Assembly: GCF_002776525.5 (NCBI RefSeq)
Contig: NC_045441.1
Span: 105,016,744 to 105,080,743, forward strand
Length of the DNA stretch: 64,000 bases
Reading direction: 5' to 3'
Origin: Piliocolobus tephrosceles
Lineage: Eukaryota > Chordata > Mammalia > Primates > Cercopithecidae
Below the pieces are notes generated by a model. The model worked only from the letters and a program-made list of their open reading frames with translations. It was not told the origin of the DNA and searched no databases. Each line of letters opens with the position of its first letter. Position 1 is the first letter of the stretch. Shown here piece after piece: positions 37,291 through 46,102 of this stretch. A program made the translations under genes and the position numbers.

Positions 37291-37590
37291 ATGCTGAGCT
37301 CCCGTGCTAGACTAGGAACTTTATGAGGCCAAATACTCTATTTTCAGGCATTCCTTTGTTCTCATGCTCTAGAACATGCTTGGTATATAGTGGACACCTG
37401 AGAAATGTTTGTTGAAGGAACTGAGACTTTTCCAAAAATTATGACTATCCAGTGTTGAAACTAGCGGCCCTGAAGAGTTGTGTGATTCCTAGCACTCACA
37501 GAGTTTAAGAAAAAAAACGGATAAATATCTGCTTACTAATATTAATGGCTAACATGTAGTGTTTCATATACTCCTCATTCATATAGCTTA
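37291..37590 (+). repeat. Local duplication, copy A (L2 3' end plus flank plus MIR start)
   Basis: Shares long near-identical stretches with 38238-38575, for example 'ctcatgctctagaacatgct' (37361 and 38308), 'ccctgaagagttgtgtga' and 'ataaatatctgcttactaat'. The offset is a constant 945-947 bp. Copy A lacks about 55 bp of MIR sequence that is present in copy B. The shared text includes single-copy flank as well as the L2-like part, so it is a duplication and not two independent repeats. Confidence 0.82.
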
Positions 37591-38237
37591 GATTAAGGAA
37601 CTTGCACACAGTCATCAAACTAGTAAGTGGTTGATAAGGCATTTTGACTCTAGTTCTGTCTGTCTGGACCTAAACCTTGGTGATCCTCCAGCACAATATA
37701 TGGCCTCCAATAAGATTTTTAGGAGCAATGCTGGAGGCGTGGTTGACTCAGTCTAGTCTAGTCTTGTCCTTATAAGTCTGATCTGGGGCTTAGTAAATTT
37801 CTCCTCTTAACCACTTTATCAGCTCCCAACCAAAAGATCTTCCCTTGCTTACTGATGTCTAAAATTCCATCTTTAGGAGAGTCATTTCTTTCTTTGGTTT
37901 AATATAAGGAGTATCTCATCATTATAGAGTACTTGGGAGGTTACAAAGAACTTTACATAATGATGTCATTTTTATGACAATCCAGTGACATCAATAGGGC
38001 AGGGATTATTGACTCCCATTTCGAGATAAGGAAATGGAGGTTCACTGTGGCTAGGTGACTTGCCCCAGAAGAGATGACTGAACTCTCTAGGGAGCCTGTG
38101 GACTCGCTGCTTAGGGGTAGAGAGGAGGAACCTCCTTGGTCATGTCCCTGGGGGTGGGTAGTGAAAGCTGATCTGTCATGAGAGAAGCAAGAGTCACCTC
38201 CAAATGGGCTGAGAGGGACGGACAGCCACAGGCCACC
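37591..38237. other. Spacer between duplication copies; MIR-like fragments
   Basis: 37591-37690 ('cttgcacacagtcatcaaac', 'agtaagtggttgataagg') and 37930-38080 ('aggaaatggaggttcactgt') read as MIR pieces. No gene. Confidence 0.45.
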
Positions 38238-38575
38238 TGGCACTGAGTTCTGTTGCTAGACTAGGGACTTTCTGAGGACAAACACTGTTTTCAGTCATCC
38301 CTTTGTTCTCATGCTCTAGAACATGCTCGGCATATAGTGAACACCTGAGGAATGTCTGTTGAAGGAATTGAGACTTTTCAAAAAATGACAAATATCCACT
38401 GTTGGAATGAGCTGCCCTGAAGAGTTGTGTGAGTTCTAGCACTGGCAGAGTTTAAGAAAAAATGGATAAATATCTGCTTACTAATATTCATAGCTAACAT
38501 TAATTGTTTACTGTGTGCTGAGTACTGGGCTAAGTGCTTTACATGTATTGTTTCATGTATTCCCCATTCCAGCCA
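38238..38575 (+). repeat. Local duplication, copy B
   Basis: Partner of 37291-37590. It retains the full MIR start ('tgctgagtactgggctaagt') that copy A has lost. Confidence 0.82.
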
Positions 38576-38715
38576 CGTGAAATAGGTTCTATCATTAACC
38601 ACATTGAAACCAAGGCATGGAAGAGTGAAATTACTTGCTCAAGAATCCATTGCAAATAGTATGGCCAGGATTTGAACCCTGTAATACTGAGTTAGAGCCT
38701 TGGATCTTAATCATG
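38490..38715 (+). mobile_element. MIR SINE (overlaps duplication copy B)
   Basis: 'agctaacattaattgtttac', 'gggctaagtgctttacatgt', 'ggccaggatttgaaccctg' and 'gagccttggatcttaatcat' follow MIR. Confidence 0.8.
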
Positions 38716-38858
38716 TTGTCAATGGTTTCTTAGATGAGGCAGGAGTCTGAAGTAGGTCACCCCTTAAGAAATTTTCAACTACGTAAGATTCTCTGGTTGT
38801 TGGCCGTAAGATTAGTACTACCACACAGAGAAAGCTGGGAACAAGAACTGGTTGTAGA

Positions 38859-39172
38859 CTGGGTGTGGTGGTTCATGCCTGTAATCCCAGCACTTTGGGA
38901 GGCTGAGGTGGGAGGACTGCTTGAGCACAGGAGTTCGAGACCAGCCTAGGCAACACAACACAGCAAGACCCCATTTCTACAAAAATAAATAAGTAAATTA
39001 GGTGGGTGTGGTGGCATGCATCTGTATCCCAGCTACTCAGGAGGCTGAGATGGGAGGATTGCTTGAGCCCAGGAGGTCAAGGCTGCAGTGAGCTGTGATG
39101 GCACCACTGTATTCCAGCCTGGATGACAGAGGGAGACCCATCTCAAAAAAAGCCCCCCCCTCCCCCAAAAAC
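38859..39172 (+). mobile_element. Alu SINE, first of a tandem pair
   Basis: 'ctgggtgtggtggttcatgc' start, both arms, then a tail that has become A/C-rich (C runs at about 39152-39165). It is followed immediately by a second Alu. The 13-bp repeat 'aactggttgtaga' precedes it (38846-38858) and recurs only after the second Alu. Confidence 0.9.
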
Positions 39173-39515
39173 GGCCGGGTGTGGTGGCTCATGCCTGTAA
39201 TCCCAGCACTTTGGGAGTTGAGGTGGGTGGATGACTTGAGGTCAGGAGTTCGAGACCAGCCTGGCCAACATGGTGAACCCCATCTTTACTAAAAATACAT
39301 GAATTAGCTGGGCATGGTGGTGAATGCCTGTAATCCCTCGGGAGGCTTTGGCAGGAGAATTGCTTGAACCTGGGAGGTGGAGGTTGCAGTGAACCGAGAT
39401 TGCACCATGGCACTCTAGCTTGGGCGACAAGAGCAAAACTGTCTCAAAAAAAACCCCCCCAAAACGAACGCCTTCCCCAACAAAAAAACAAAAACAAAAA
39501 CAAACAAAAAAACAA
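39173..39515 (+). mobile_element. Alu SINE, second of a tandem pair
   Basis: 'ggccgggtgtggtggctcat' start, both arms, and a long degenerate A-rich tail with CAAA units at 39447-39515. The closing duplication 'aactggttgtaga' is at 39516-39528. Confidence 0.9.
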
Positions 39516-39528
39516 AACTGGTTGTAGA

Positions 39529-40339
39529 ATGTAGAGAGGTTTGGTAAAGAACAAGTTGATTTTAGTTATGTTTGGTATGAAGAGTCAGGATATCCAAATG
39601 GAAAAGTCCAATGATATCTTTATGTTCAACAAAAAGATAATTCCTACTTATGCTGTTGCCATAAAAAGTTCTTCCAACACAATGCGTCATAACTATCCTA
39701 GTTTGGCTGTGTGTATCATGGTACTTATGGCTCACAGTACCCTGCTAACACAGTCTCATATTTTATTATTGATAATACTGCAGTATTGTGAGATAAGCAA
39801 CATCCCCGTTTTAGAAGACAATTAAACATTTACTGTCTTTTGTCAGAAATTTCATTAGAGAAAGTGCATGTAATTTCAAAACTGAAAACCGCATAGAAGT
39901 GTCTTCTACACAACAAAAAGAAAAAAGCAAACAAAATATATCTGCAGCCTTGAAGAGTTCTAACTAAATTTGCCCACTGTATCATTTCTTAGCAAACAGG
40001 GATCTCAAATTTAGCATGCTGTATTATCACCATTCTTGGCAATAACACAAAAATTGCAAACATATTAAGAAAATAATGCAATCTAAAACCTAACAAGTGA
40101 TAATCCATGTAAAAAATTATTTGATGGAATAACATTACTATTTAATAATAAAGTTCTGCTAAAGCTTTATAAATATCAGAAAAAACTTACACTGGCAAAC
40201 AATCACCAGGCAGTCAACAATTGAATGTCTCCAGTATACTGATACTAGTGGTGAAGAGACTCTAAGAAAAGGGGGAAGAAGGCAAGATTTAGCTTCAACG
40301 GGCCTTTTTCGCAGGATTGCAAATAAAACCCATAACTCT
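39529..40339. other. Intergenic, no gene seen
   Basis: AT-rich; the 94-codon plus frame 39541-39825 has no domain I recognise. Confidence 0.4.
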
Positions 40340-40556
40340 GGACATTAAAATGGCAACAGTGACACTGGGGACTACCAGAGGCAGGAGGGATGGAGGCGAA
40401 AGAGTTGAAAAACTACTGGGTACTATGCTCACTACCTAGGTGACCTAGGTGACGGGATCATTCATATCCCAAACCTCAACATCATGCAATATAACCATGT
40501 AACAAACCTGTACATGTATACCCTGAATCTAAGATAAAAGTTGAAATTATAAAAAA
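40340..40556 (+). mobile_element. L1 3'-end fragment
   Basis: 'gacactggggactaccagag', 'tactatgctcactacctagg', 'aacctgtacatgtataccct' and an A-rich end identify an old L1 3' UTR. It includes a small 'ctaggtgac' tandem duplication at 40435-40453. Confidence 0.8.
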
Positions 40557-40619
40557 GCAAACAAGAAAACCCATGACTCCTGGGAACAAGCAGTCAGGTT
40601 CCCATATGGCCAAAGCAAG

Positions 40620-40850
40620 CCACGGGCAAACTTGGAATCAGTTAGACCTAGGTTTTCATCACAGACTCACTGTTTACCAATGGTACGACCTTGGGGAAGT
40701 TGCAAAACCTCTCTGAGCTCATTTCTTCATCCACAAAATGGTAAAACTAATCTTTTCTGTGTAGGGTTGCTGTAAGAATTACATGAGAGGTGTGAAAACA
40801 GTCTAGAACAGTGGCAGTGTGGACTTCCAATAAATGTTAGCCTCATCCTT
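40620..40850 (+). mobile_element. MIR SINE
   Basis: 'ctgtttaccaatggtacgac', 'cctctctgagctcatttctt', 'gtgtagggttgctgtaagaa' and 'ccaataaatgttagcc' match MIR order. Confidence 0.78.
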
Positions 40851-41385
40851 TTCCCCACATTAGTTCCTTTGCTTTTAAGAAAACTGCTAAAATACAGAGG
40901 AAATTGACTCCCTCATTCAATTAAACATATACAGTTATTGTCTACTGGGCCACTATGTACAGATGTATAGGTTGTTCCCTGCTGAAGGGAGACTGGTGAC
41001 TGGATTCCAGCCCATAAACACTCATCAGGCTTGGTGTTCTGCTTCTAATTTGCACAAAGGTGCTACATATGTGTTTCAGAAGTGACAAAACTGGGCTTTG
41101 ACCACATGTAGCTTGTAGCTTGTGTCTGAGGGGAAAACAGACAAGTAATCAAGAACTACAATACATATTGAAAAAAAAAGAAGTAAAAGAAAACACTACA
41201 ATACATATAATTAACGCTAGTCTAAAGAAGGCACTACAGGAACAAAAAAGAAAGACATTTAAATCAGACAAGTTGGGGGGCCCAGGATTAGCGGCCCAGG
41301 ATCAGTCACTTAAAGGATGATGGGGAGATCGTAGAGAAGGATGTTCTAGGCAGAGGAGGGACATTTAATTATTAATACATTTATC
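40851..41385. other. Intergenic, nothing recognised
   Basis: The plus frame 41120-41320 is lysine-rich low-complexity sequence and not a recognised protein. Confidence 0.4.
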
Positions 41386-41397
41386 CATTCAGTAAAT

Positions 41398-41655
41398 GTG
41401 TTTTGTTAGTTCATGTCTTTTATTAACTCATATACAAGTAACTGTCTTCTGGTTTGCTGAAGCAATAAGTGAGACATTTGTCACAATAATGTCTGCCAAA
41501 GTGGCTGGCCATAAACACTCCAGCACGACATTCATCTAAAGAGCACTCTAGATGAAGGTGACCTATTTTGCCATTCTCATCCACCTTACAGTATTTCAGA
41601 ACGGCCAGCTTCGCCTTCTTTTGCTTACACTTATTCTTCTCAGGAGTGGTATAAA
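41398..41655 (-). pseudogene. RPS27AP: RPS27A processed pseudogene, 5'-truncated (S27a part and 3' UTR)
   Basis: The reverse complement reads as the ribosomal S27a extension of ubiquitin-S27a, with the stretches LAVLKY, KVDENGKI, GVFMASHF, RHYC and KPED visible in one frame. The last residues run past the normal stop into the 3' UTR, because the codon after KPED is changed. It is followed by the RPS27A 3'-UTR text 'gagttaataaaagacatgaa'. The ubiquitin half and all introns are absent, so this is a 5'-truncated retrocopy. A 12-bp direct repeat 'cattcagtaaat' flanks it (41386-41397 and 41656-41667). Several substitutions remove zinc-finger-region residues, including one of the CC pair. It has no promoter and is not expected to be functional. 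The family call is firm; the specific pseudogene number is unknown. Confidence 0.88.
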
Positions 41656-41659
41656 CATT

Positions 41660-42330
41660 CAGTAAATACTAATTGAATATCTAAGTGCCATGTACTGTTC
41701 CAGTACTGAAGATACAACAGTGAATGAAACAGACAGGATCTCCTTCCTTGTAATTCTAACATTCTAGTAGGAGAGACAAAAATGATTGGGCCAAAAAAAT
41801 ATTAAGTAGTGAGATGTACTTTGGGAGAATATAAGCAGGGTGGAGGTGCTGGTGGTAGGTAGGGTGAGGATGTGACCTTAGAATGGAGAGTGGAAGAGTG
41901 GGAGAGTAGGAAGGCCTCTTCAGGTAGGTGTCATTTAAGCTCAGATCTGAATGGCAACTGTGGGAATCTCGGGTTGATCATTCAGGCAGTGGGAGGAGCT
42001 GTTGCAAAAGTCTTAAGCAGGGAATGAACTTTGTGTTTTTGAGTTGGGAAAGACCAGCGTGGCTGAAGTGCAGTGGGTGAAAAGAGGGGCAGGAGATGCA
42101 ATACGGAGAGAGGCAGGTGCCAAACCTAGGTGAGGTCTGGAAGCTTGAGAGTGGTAAGCTCAGAGACCTGCTAAGAGTTTGATATGGCATTAGGAAAGGG
42201 ACTGTTAGGTGATGAGAGAAGTGATTTGGGAGATATAGGCAAGAAATGGATTCTGACAAGCCCTACATGGAGGATCTGGGAGGCATTATTTCTGCTTAGT
42301 GCCATGCAGAGAATCCCAAGGAGGCCATGA
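41660..42330 (+). mobile_element. Ancient LINE 3'-end sequence
   Basis: 'tgccatgtactgttccagta', 'acaacagtgaatgaaacaga', 'gtaggaaggcctcttcaggt', 'tcatttaagctcagatctga' and 'gtgtggctgaagtgcagtg'-like phrases follow the order of the old LINE 3' UTR. The RPS27A retrocopy landed at its edge. The minus frame 41978-42259 is antisense noise. Confidence 0.6.
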
Positions 42331-43638
42331 CTAAAGTCATTCAAAGAAAACCTTTCACATTTATGCCTTCAAGGAAGGTATGAATATGACTCTTATCTCT
42401 ATTACTTGTTCTTGAATCAAAGTCATCAACGCACAGACTCCATGAGAACTTAGAACTTTTCTCGAGTGTGCCCCTAAATTCTGATTAATGTAAAATTTAT
42501 TTTTGCAATATTTGAGTATACTTACCCTGATGGTGATTTCTGTTCGATGAAATGTTAAACTAAGTTGTTTTATAAGAGAATATATTTTACAATGACTTAA
42601 ATGTTGAGGTAGCACATATTGTCATGCTGGTAACAAATACGTGATATTTTTTTACTAGAGCATGATAGAATTTTGCCTATTGGTACATGAGGCAGACATT
42701 GTTATTTGTCTACCTTATATCCATGGTTTCCCCTTCATTCTTAACAATAGAACCTCAATTTTGTTTGCCAATGAGCCCAACCAAAAAGACTTGTGTTTTA
42801 AACTTTGCAGCTAGGGATCATCTTGTGACACAGTTCTGGTCAACATGTAGGTGGAAGTTTCTAGGGAGCGTGATCTTCCCTGAAGAAAAAGGCAAAATCT
42901 GGAGAAAGCCCCTTTTCCTGTTCCCTTTCGTGCTTCCCCTTCCTTTCTGGTATTTGTAATCATTTAGTGACTTGATGTTTGGAGTCTCCTAATTTCTTTA
43001 AACATGATGCAAAACAGTATGTGGAGCTGAAGACCACTGTCCCATGAGGAGTTGGGCTAAATCTTTGTGATATTTGCATTGGTCTGGAGCTAAACTGTAG
43101 AAGTAAAACTATAGTAAGGTAATTTTATCAAAAGTACAATATCTCTCAGAATTCATTATACTGAAGGCTATACTTCACGTATGTAGTGATAAGTAGTTTC
43201 TCCCTTTCCTTGATCCAGAATGTATGTATGTAGTGATACATTTCTGCCTTTCCTTGATCCAGAAAAATCTAGTCAACAATTATTTCTTAAATGTTCATTT
43301 AACTATATATACACTGACTATAATTTCAGTTTCAAATGTAACACTTCTTTTTGTGCCATGAGTGATACAGAAATGATGAAACCAAGATTTTTTCAAGTTC
43401 TTGGGTCTACAGATTTAAAAAAAAAAAAAAACAGAAAGAAAAGTAAGAAAAAAGAAAAAAAAACAAATTAAAATAAAAAAAGATTTTTGTTCTTGGAAAG
43501 CTGATAATTTCATGAGATGACACATGTGTTCACACATACATGTAAAACAAGTATGTATATGATGTGGTGGGCCATGGCCAGGCCTGCCCAAGAAAAACTA
43601 AGTGGATGTGAAAGGATTTGGAAAAAAAGCCCCTGCCC
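42331..43638. other. Intergenic, no gene; A-rich tract
   Basis: No supportable gene. An A-rich low-complexity tract lies at 43417-43485. A short tandem-like repeat 'atgtatgtagtgata' occurs near 43178 and 43221. The 42640-43060 stretch may be an old DNA-transposon or LINE relic but is not assignable by eye. Confidence 0.4.
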
Positions 43639-43740
43639 CAAATGCAAAGCACACATTTCCAGGACTTGAACCTGGACCTTAGGCCTAGGTGATGTGCCTC
43701 CAGAGTGGTAAAACTGTTGCCTTATGTATAGTACAAGTCG
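43639..43740 (-). repeat. tRNA-like B-box segment, probably a SINE (MIR-head) relic
   Basis: On the minus strand 43659-43675 reads CCAGG-TTCAAGT-CCTGG, a perfect five-pair T-arm with a B-box-like loop. No matching acceptor stem, D-arm or anticodon arm can be placed in a 75-nt window, so it is not called a tRNA gene. The surrounding 'ccactctggaggcac' resembles the tRNA-derived head of MIR. Confidence 0.4.
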
Positions 43741-44820
43741 TTTCTGGATGGTGAAGAGCCTAGGGTTATTAAAGTTATTGAGTCTACAATTCTATGAGAC
43801 ATCTCATTCTGTGTAGGCCCTGTCACTGAGTTGCAGTGTGCCTCTAGATACAACGAGTCAGTGCGAGCTGCTTCCTCCCCGACAATCTGCCTCTGTATCT
43901 GGTTTCTGTGCTCTGTGCAGTTTACTGGCTGCTTCAGGATTAAACAAAGTAAAAGCAACCCTGAAATGTTGCCCATTTTAGCATCTTTGAGTAGGCCGTG
44001 TGGGGAGGTAGTAAGTGCCATTAGGGCATTATTAGGATGAGTGTTAAAGAGTTGTGAGGAGGAAGAAACAATTCTGGCTGGAGGCTTCAGGAAGGTGGCA
44101 GCATGAGATACCTCTTGAAAGGCGGATAAAATTTCTTAAGGTGAAGATGGGAGGAAAGGCATTTCAAGAAGAGGAAAGAATATGAATGAGGAAATGGAGG
44201 TAGGAGAACAGAGCTGTGTATTGGAAATGAAAAGCATCCCGTTTGGCTGAAGAACAAGGACTGTATGAGGAAGCAGTGAAAGATGAGGCTAGAAAGGGAG
44301 TCAGGGCCAGGCTAAGAGGGTTGGCATTTAAAAATTAGTCATGGGAACCATGGAATGTTTTTGAGCAACTATTAAAGCAGGTGGATTAGTAAAACAGAGG
44401 ACACACAAATAAATCTGGCAGCATTACTGTGCATGAAACATGGAAGAAAAGACTGGGAGGTCGCTTAAAATGCCCAGGCATGAACTGAGGTCACATGTGA
44501 TCACAGAATAGGACAGGAATTTAAGAGTGTTACTTTAAAACTAATTGCTTTGTGTGTGTGTGTTGGTGGGGGTGTATCAAAGAGAAAAAAGACTGTGAAT
44601 TTGAGTTTTGGAATTTAACATACGGGAGGATAATAAATAGTACAGTGAACAAAGGGAAGACAGGAAGAAGGAAATACAGTATTTGTTTCAGAGATGTGGG
44701 GTTGAGGTACAAGTGGAACATTCTGGTGGAAATGTGCTACAGGCAATTGAAAATAGAAGAATACAGCTCAGCTGAGCGGTGGAGTGGCAGATGACTCACC
44801 TACATTGAGGTGAGTCAGGG
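43741..44820 (+). mobile_element. Unrecognised sequence, then ancient LINE 3'-end text (about 44040-44820)
   Basis: From about 44040 the sequence has 'caattctggctggaggcttc', 'gggccaggctaagagggttg', 'gaatgtttttgagcaactat' and 'ctggcagcattactgtg', typical of old LINE 3' UTRs. A short GT-rich tract is at 44551-44575. 43741-44040 is unassigned. Confidence 0.5.
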
Positions 44821-45379
44821 ACTTTGATCTGTCATAAGCATAGTATATGAACCTAATAACAGGCTCTAAATACTTGACAAATGTCCTAACAAGGAAGTCA
44901 GAGATCTAGGAGAGTCTTGAGAAAAAAACCAAAACTGCGATTATTGATATGTATAACTTATGTTTGTTTTACCAGCTGTGAAGTTCTCAGAAACTCTTAT
45001 CCTCAATTGACCTCCCAACTGGCAGGTAGTATTGTCAAGGGACACATTCTTGTATAGAAACCCACAACGCTGAATTGCCATATATTCCTGGTCTAGAATC
45101 TGAGATATACACGAACTCCACAACTAAGTAGACGAAAGCATCCCTTTTTTGGGGGGTTGGTGGGGGCACATAACCCTGAACCATGGTCCAATTACAGGTA
45201 CAGTACTGATGATGGCTTAACTAGTTCATGGAACTAGTTAAAACTAAAACCATGGAAATGTTCCCCAGGAGAGGTAGGGCTGTGTGCCTGGCAGATGCCG
45301 CAGGGAAGTAGGGGAAAGGTGAAGGAGAACACCAGCCTCCGGAGAAAGAGAAGCAAAGGTGATTGCATAGCTGCCAGCT
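44821..45379. other. Region upstream of the CpG island, no gene seen
   Basis: Non-repetitive by eye, without a clear exon. G-rich 'ttggggggttggtgggggca' lies at 45149-45168. Confidence 0.4.
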
Positions 45380-45558
45380 AGAAGCCGACTCCCGTCATCG
45401 GGCGTACTCGCCCCCCTTGCGCATCGCCCGTGCCTACCTCACCCAGTTCCAAGGCGGGGTCCGAGCGGAGGCAGGGGTGGGGTCACCAGGAGAAAAGGAA
45501 GTGGGCAGAAAAGCCCGTAGGGAAGAGAGGGCTGGAAGGAGGCCCCGGCCCCAGCCTT

Positions 45559-45578
45559 ACTACGTTTCCCAGAATTCA
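45559..45578 (+). promoter_or_regulatory. ZNF143/Staf-like motif 1
   Basis: 'actacgtttcccagaattca' resembles the ACTACAATTCCCAGCATGC-type Staf/ZNF143 binding element. About 180 bp upstream of the CRE. Confidence 0.5.
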
Positions 45579-45626
45579 GTGAGGCCACGAAGACAGGCTC
45601 CCTGGGCGCGGACGGAAGACTGGCCG

Positions 45627-45640
45627 CATGGGATTTGTAG
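45627..45640 (-). promoter_or_regulatory. ZNF143/Staf-like motif 2 (half)
   Basis: 'catgggatttgtag', on the reverse strand CTACAAATCCCATG, is a weaker match to the same element. Confidence 0.35.
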
Positions 45641-45691
45641 GCAGGATCCGCGCCCCGCCCGAAGGAGGATTCCAGCGGGGAGGTATGCAGG

Positions 45692-45698
45692 GATTGGC
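45692..45698 (-). promoter_or_regulatory. Inverted CCAAT box (NF-Y type)
   Basis: 'gattggc', reverse GCCAATC, sits 30 bp upstream of the CRE, a spacing commonly seen in NF-Y/CRE promoters. Confidence 0.55.
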
Positions 45699-45713
45699 TG
45701 GGGAGAGCTCAAG

Positions 45714-45721
45714 TCCCGCCC
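45714..45721 (+). promoter_or_regulatory. GC box (Sp1-type)
   Basis: 'tcccgccc' lies between the CCAAT box and the CRE. Confidence 0.45.
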
Positions 45722-45727
45722 ACATGG

Positions 45728-45735
45728 TGACGTCA
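45728..45735. promoter_or_regulatory. IFRD1: Perfect cAMP/ATF response element (CRE)
   Basis: TGACGTCA is the full palindromic CREB/ATF site. It is 72 bp upstream of the uORF start and just upstream of a weak TATA-like 'acttaagg' (45750-45757). It fits the known induction of IFRD1 by growth factors and stress; binding here is inferred. Confidence 0.7.
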
Positions 45736-45779
45736 GGCGGCGGTCTTGCTACTTAAGGCGTCGAGGCCTCGCCTGCCCC

Positions 45780-46008
45780 GCCTTAGCTCCCGCGCTAAAG
45801 AGAAACATGTATCGTTTCCGATCACAGCTCTTCACGGGGATTTCTGCTGCCGCCACCGCCCACTCTTACCCCCGCCGTTTCTCGCCTCTGTTGTTAGCCG
45901 AAGACTCGCCTCTCAGCCGCCCGCCGCACAGACGCACGAGTAAAAAGTGCAGCTCCATCGGCTGATCCTCGCTAAGCTCCGACTCTAGGCGGCACCGGGC
46001 GTCCCACG
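45780..46008 (+). other. IFRD1: IFRD1 5' UTR (approximate)
   Basis: The start is approximate: about 45 nt downstream of the CRE and 25 nt after the TATA-like 'acttaagg'. The leader contains the uORF and continues without an obvious intron to the main ATG at 46009. True start sites need 5'-end data. Confidence 0.5.
45807..45965 (+). CDS. Upstream ORF (52 codons) in the IFRD1 leader
   Basis: ATG at 45807 with A at -3 (good context), then 52 codons starting MYRFRSQLF and ending KKCSSIG before TGA at 45963-45965. It lies entirely within the presumed IFRD1 5' UTR, ends 43 nt before the IFRD1 ATG and is in a different frame. The peptide is rich in Ser, Arg and Pro, with no recognisable domain, so its role is probably through translation rather than as a protein. 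I recall a published report that human IFRD1 mRNA decay is controlled by a uORF in a stress-sensitive way (Hamilton laboratory). The position and length here fit that. The same frame is open further upstream, but no ATG-initiated protein is supported there, because the transcript is expected to begin between the CRE and this ATG. Confidence 0.72.
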   Translation: MYRFRSQLFTGISAAATAHSYPRRFSPLLLAEDSPLSRPPHRRTSKKCSSIG

Positions 46009-46102
46009 ATGCCGAAGAACAAGAAGCGGAACACTCCCCACCGCGGTGGCAGTGCTGGCGGCGGCGGCTCCGGAGCAGCTGCAGCGGCGGCGGCGACAGC
46101 AG
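46009..46102 (+). CDS. IFRD1: IFRD1 coding exon 1 (residues 1-31 plus 1 nt)
   Basis: Start codon at 46009-46011 with A at -3 but C at +4. It encodes a Lys/Arg-rich start followed by a Gly run and an Ala run from GGC and GCG codons. The donor is 'cag|gtaagg'. The Ala stretch of seven residues comes from a GC-rich triplet tract and could vary in length. Confidence 0.95.

Noticed and set aside
43659..43675. tRNA gene
   Set aside because: Only a T-arm is convincing. No acceptor stem, D-arm or anticodon arm can be placed around it.
45363..45965. 200-codon plus-strand open frame in the CpG island
   Set aside because: It starts upstream of the promoter motifs and is GC-rich with few stops by composition. 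Only its last 52 codons, the uORF, lie in the expected transcript.
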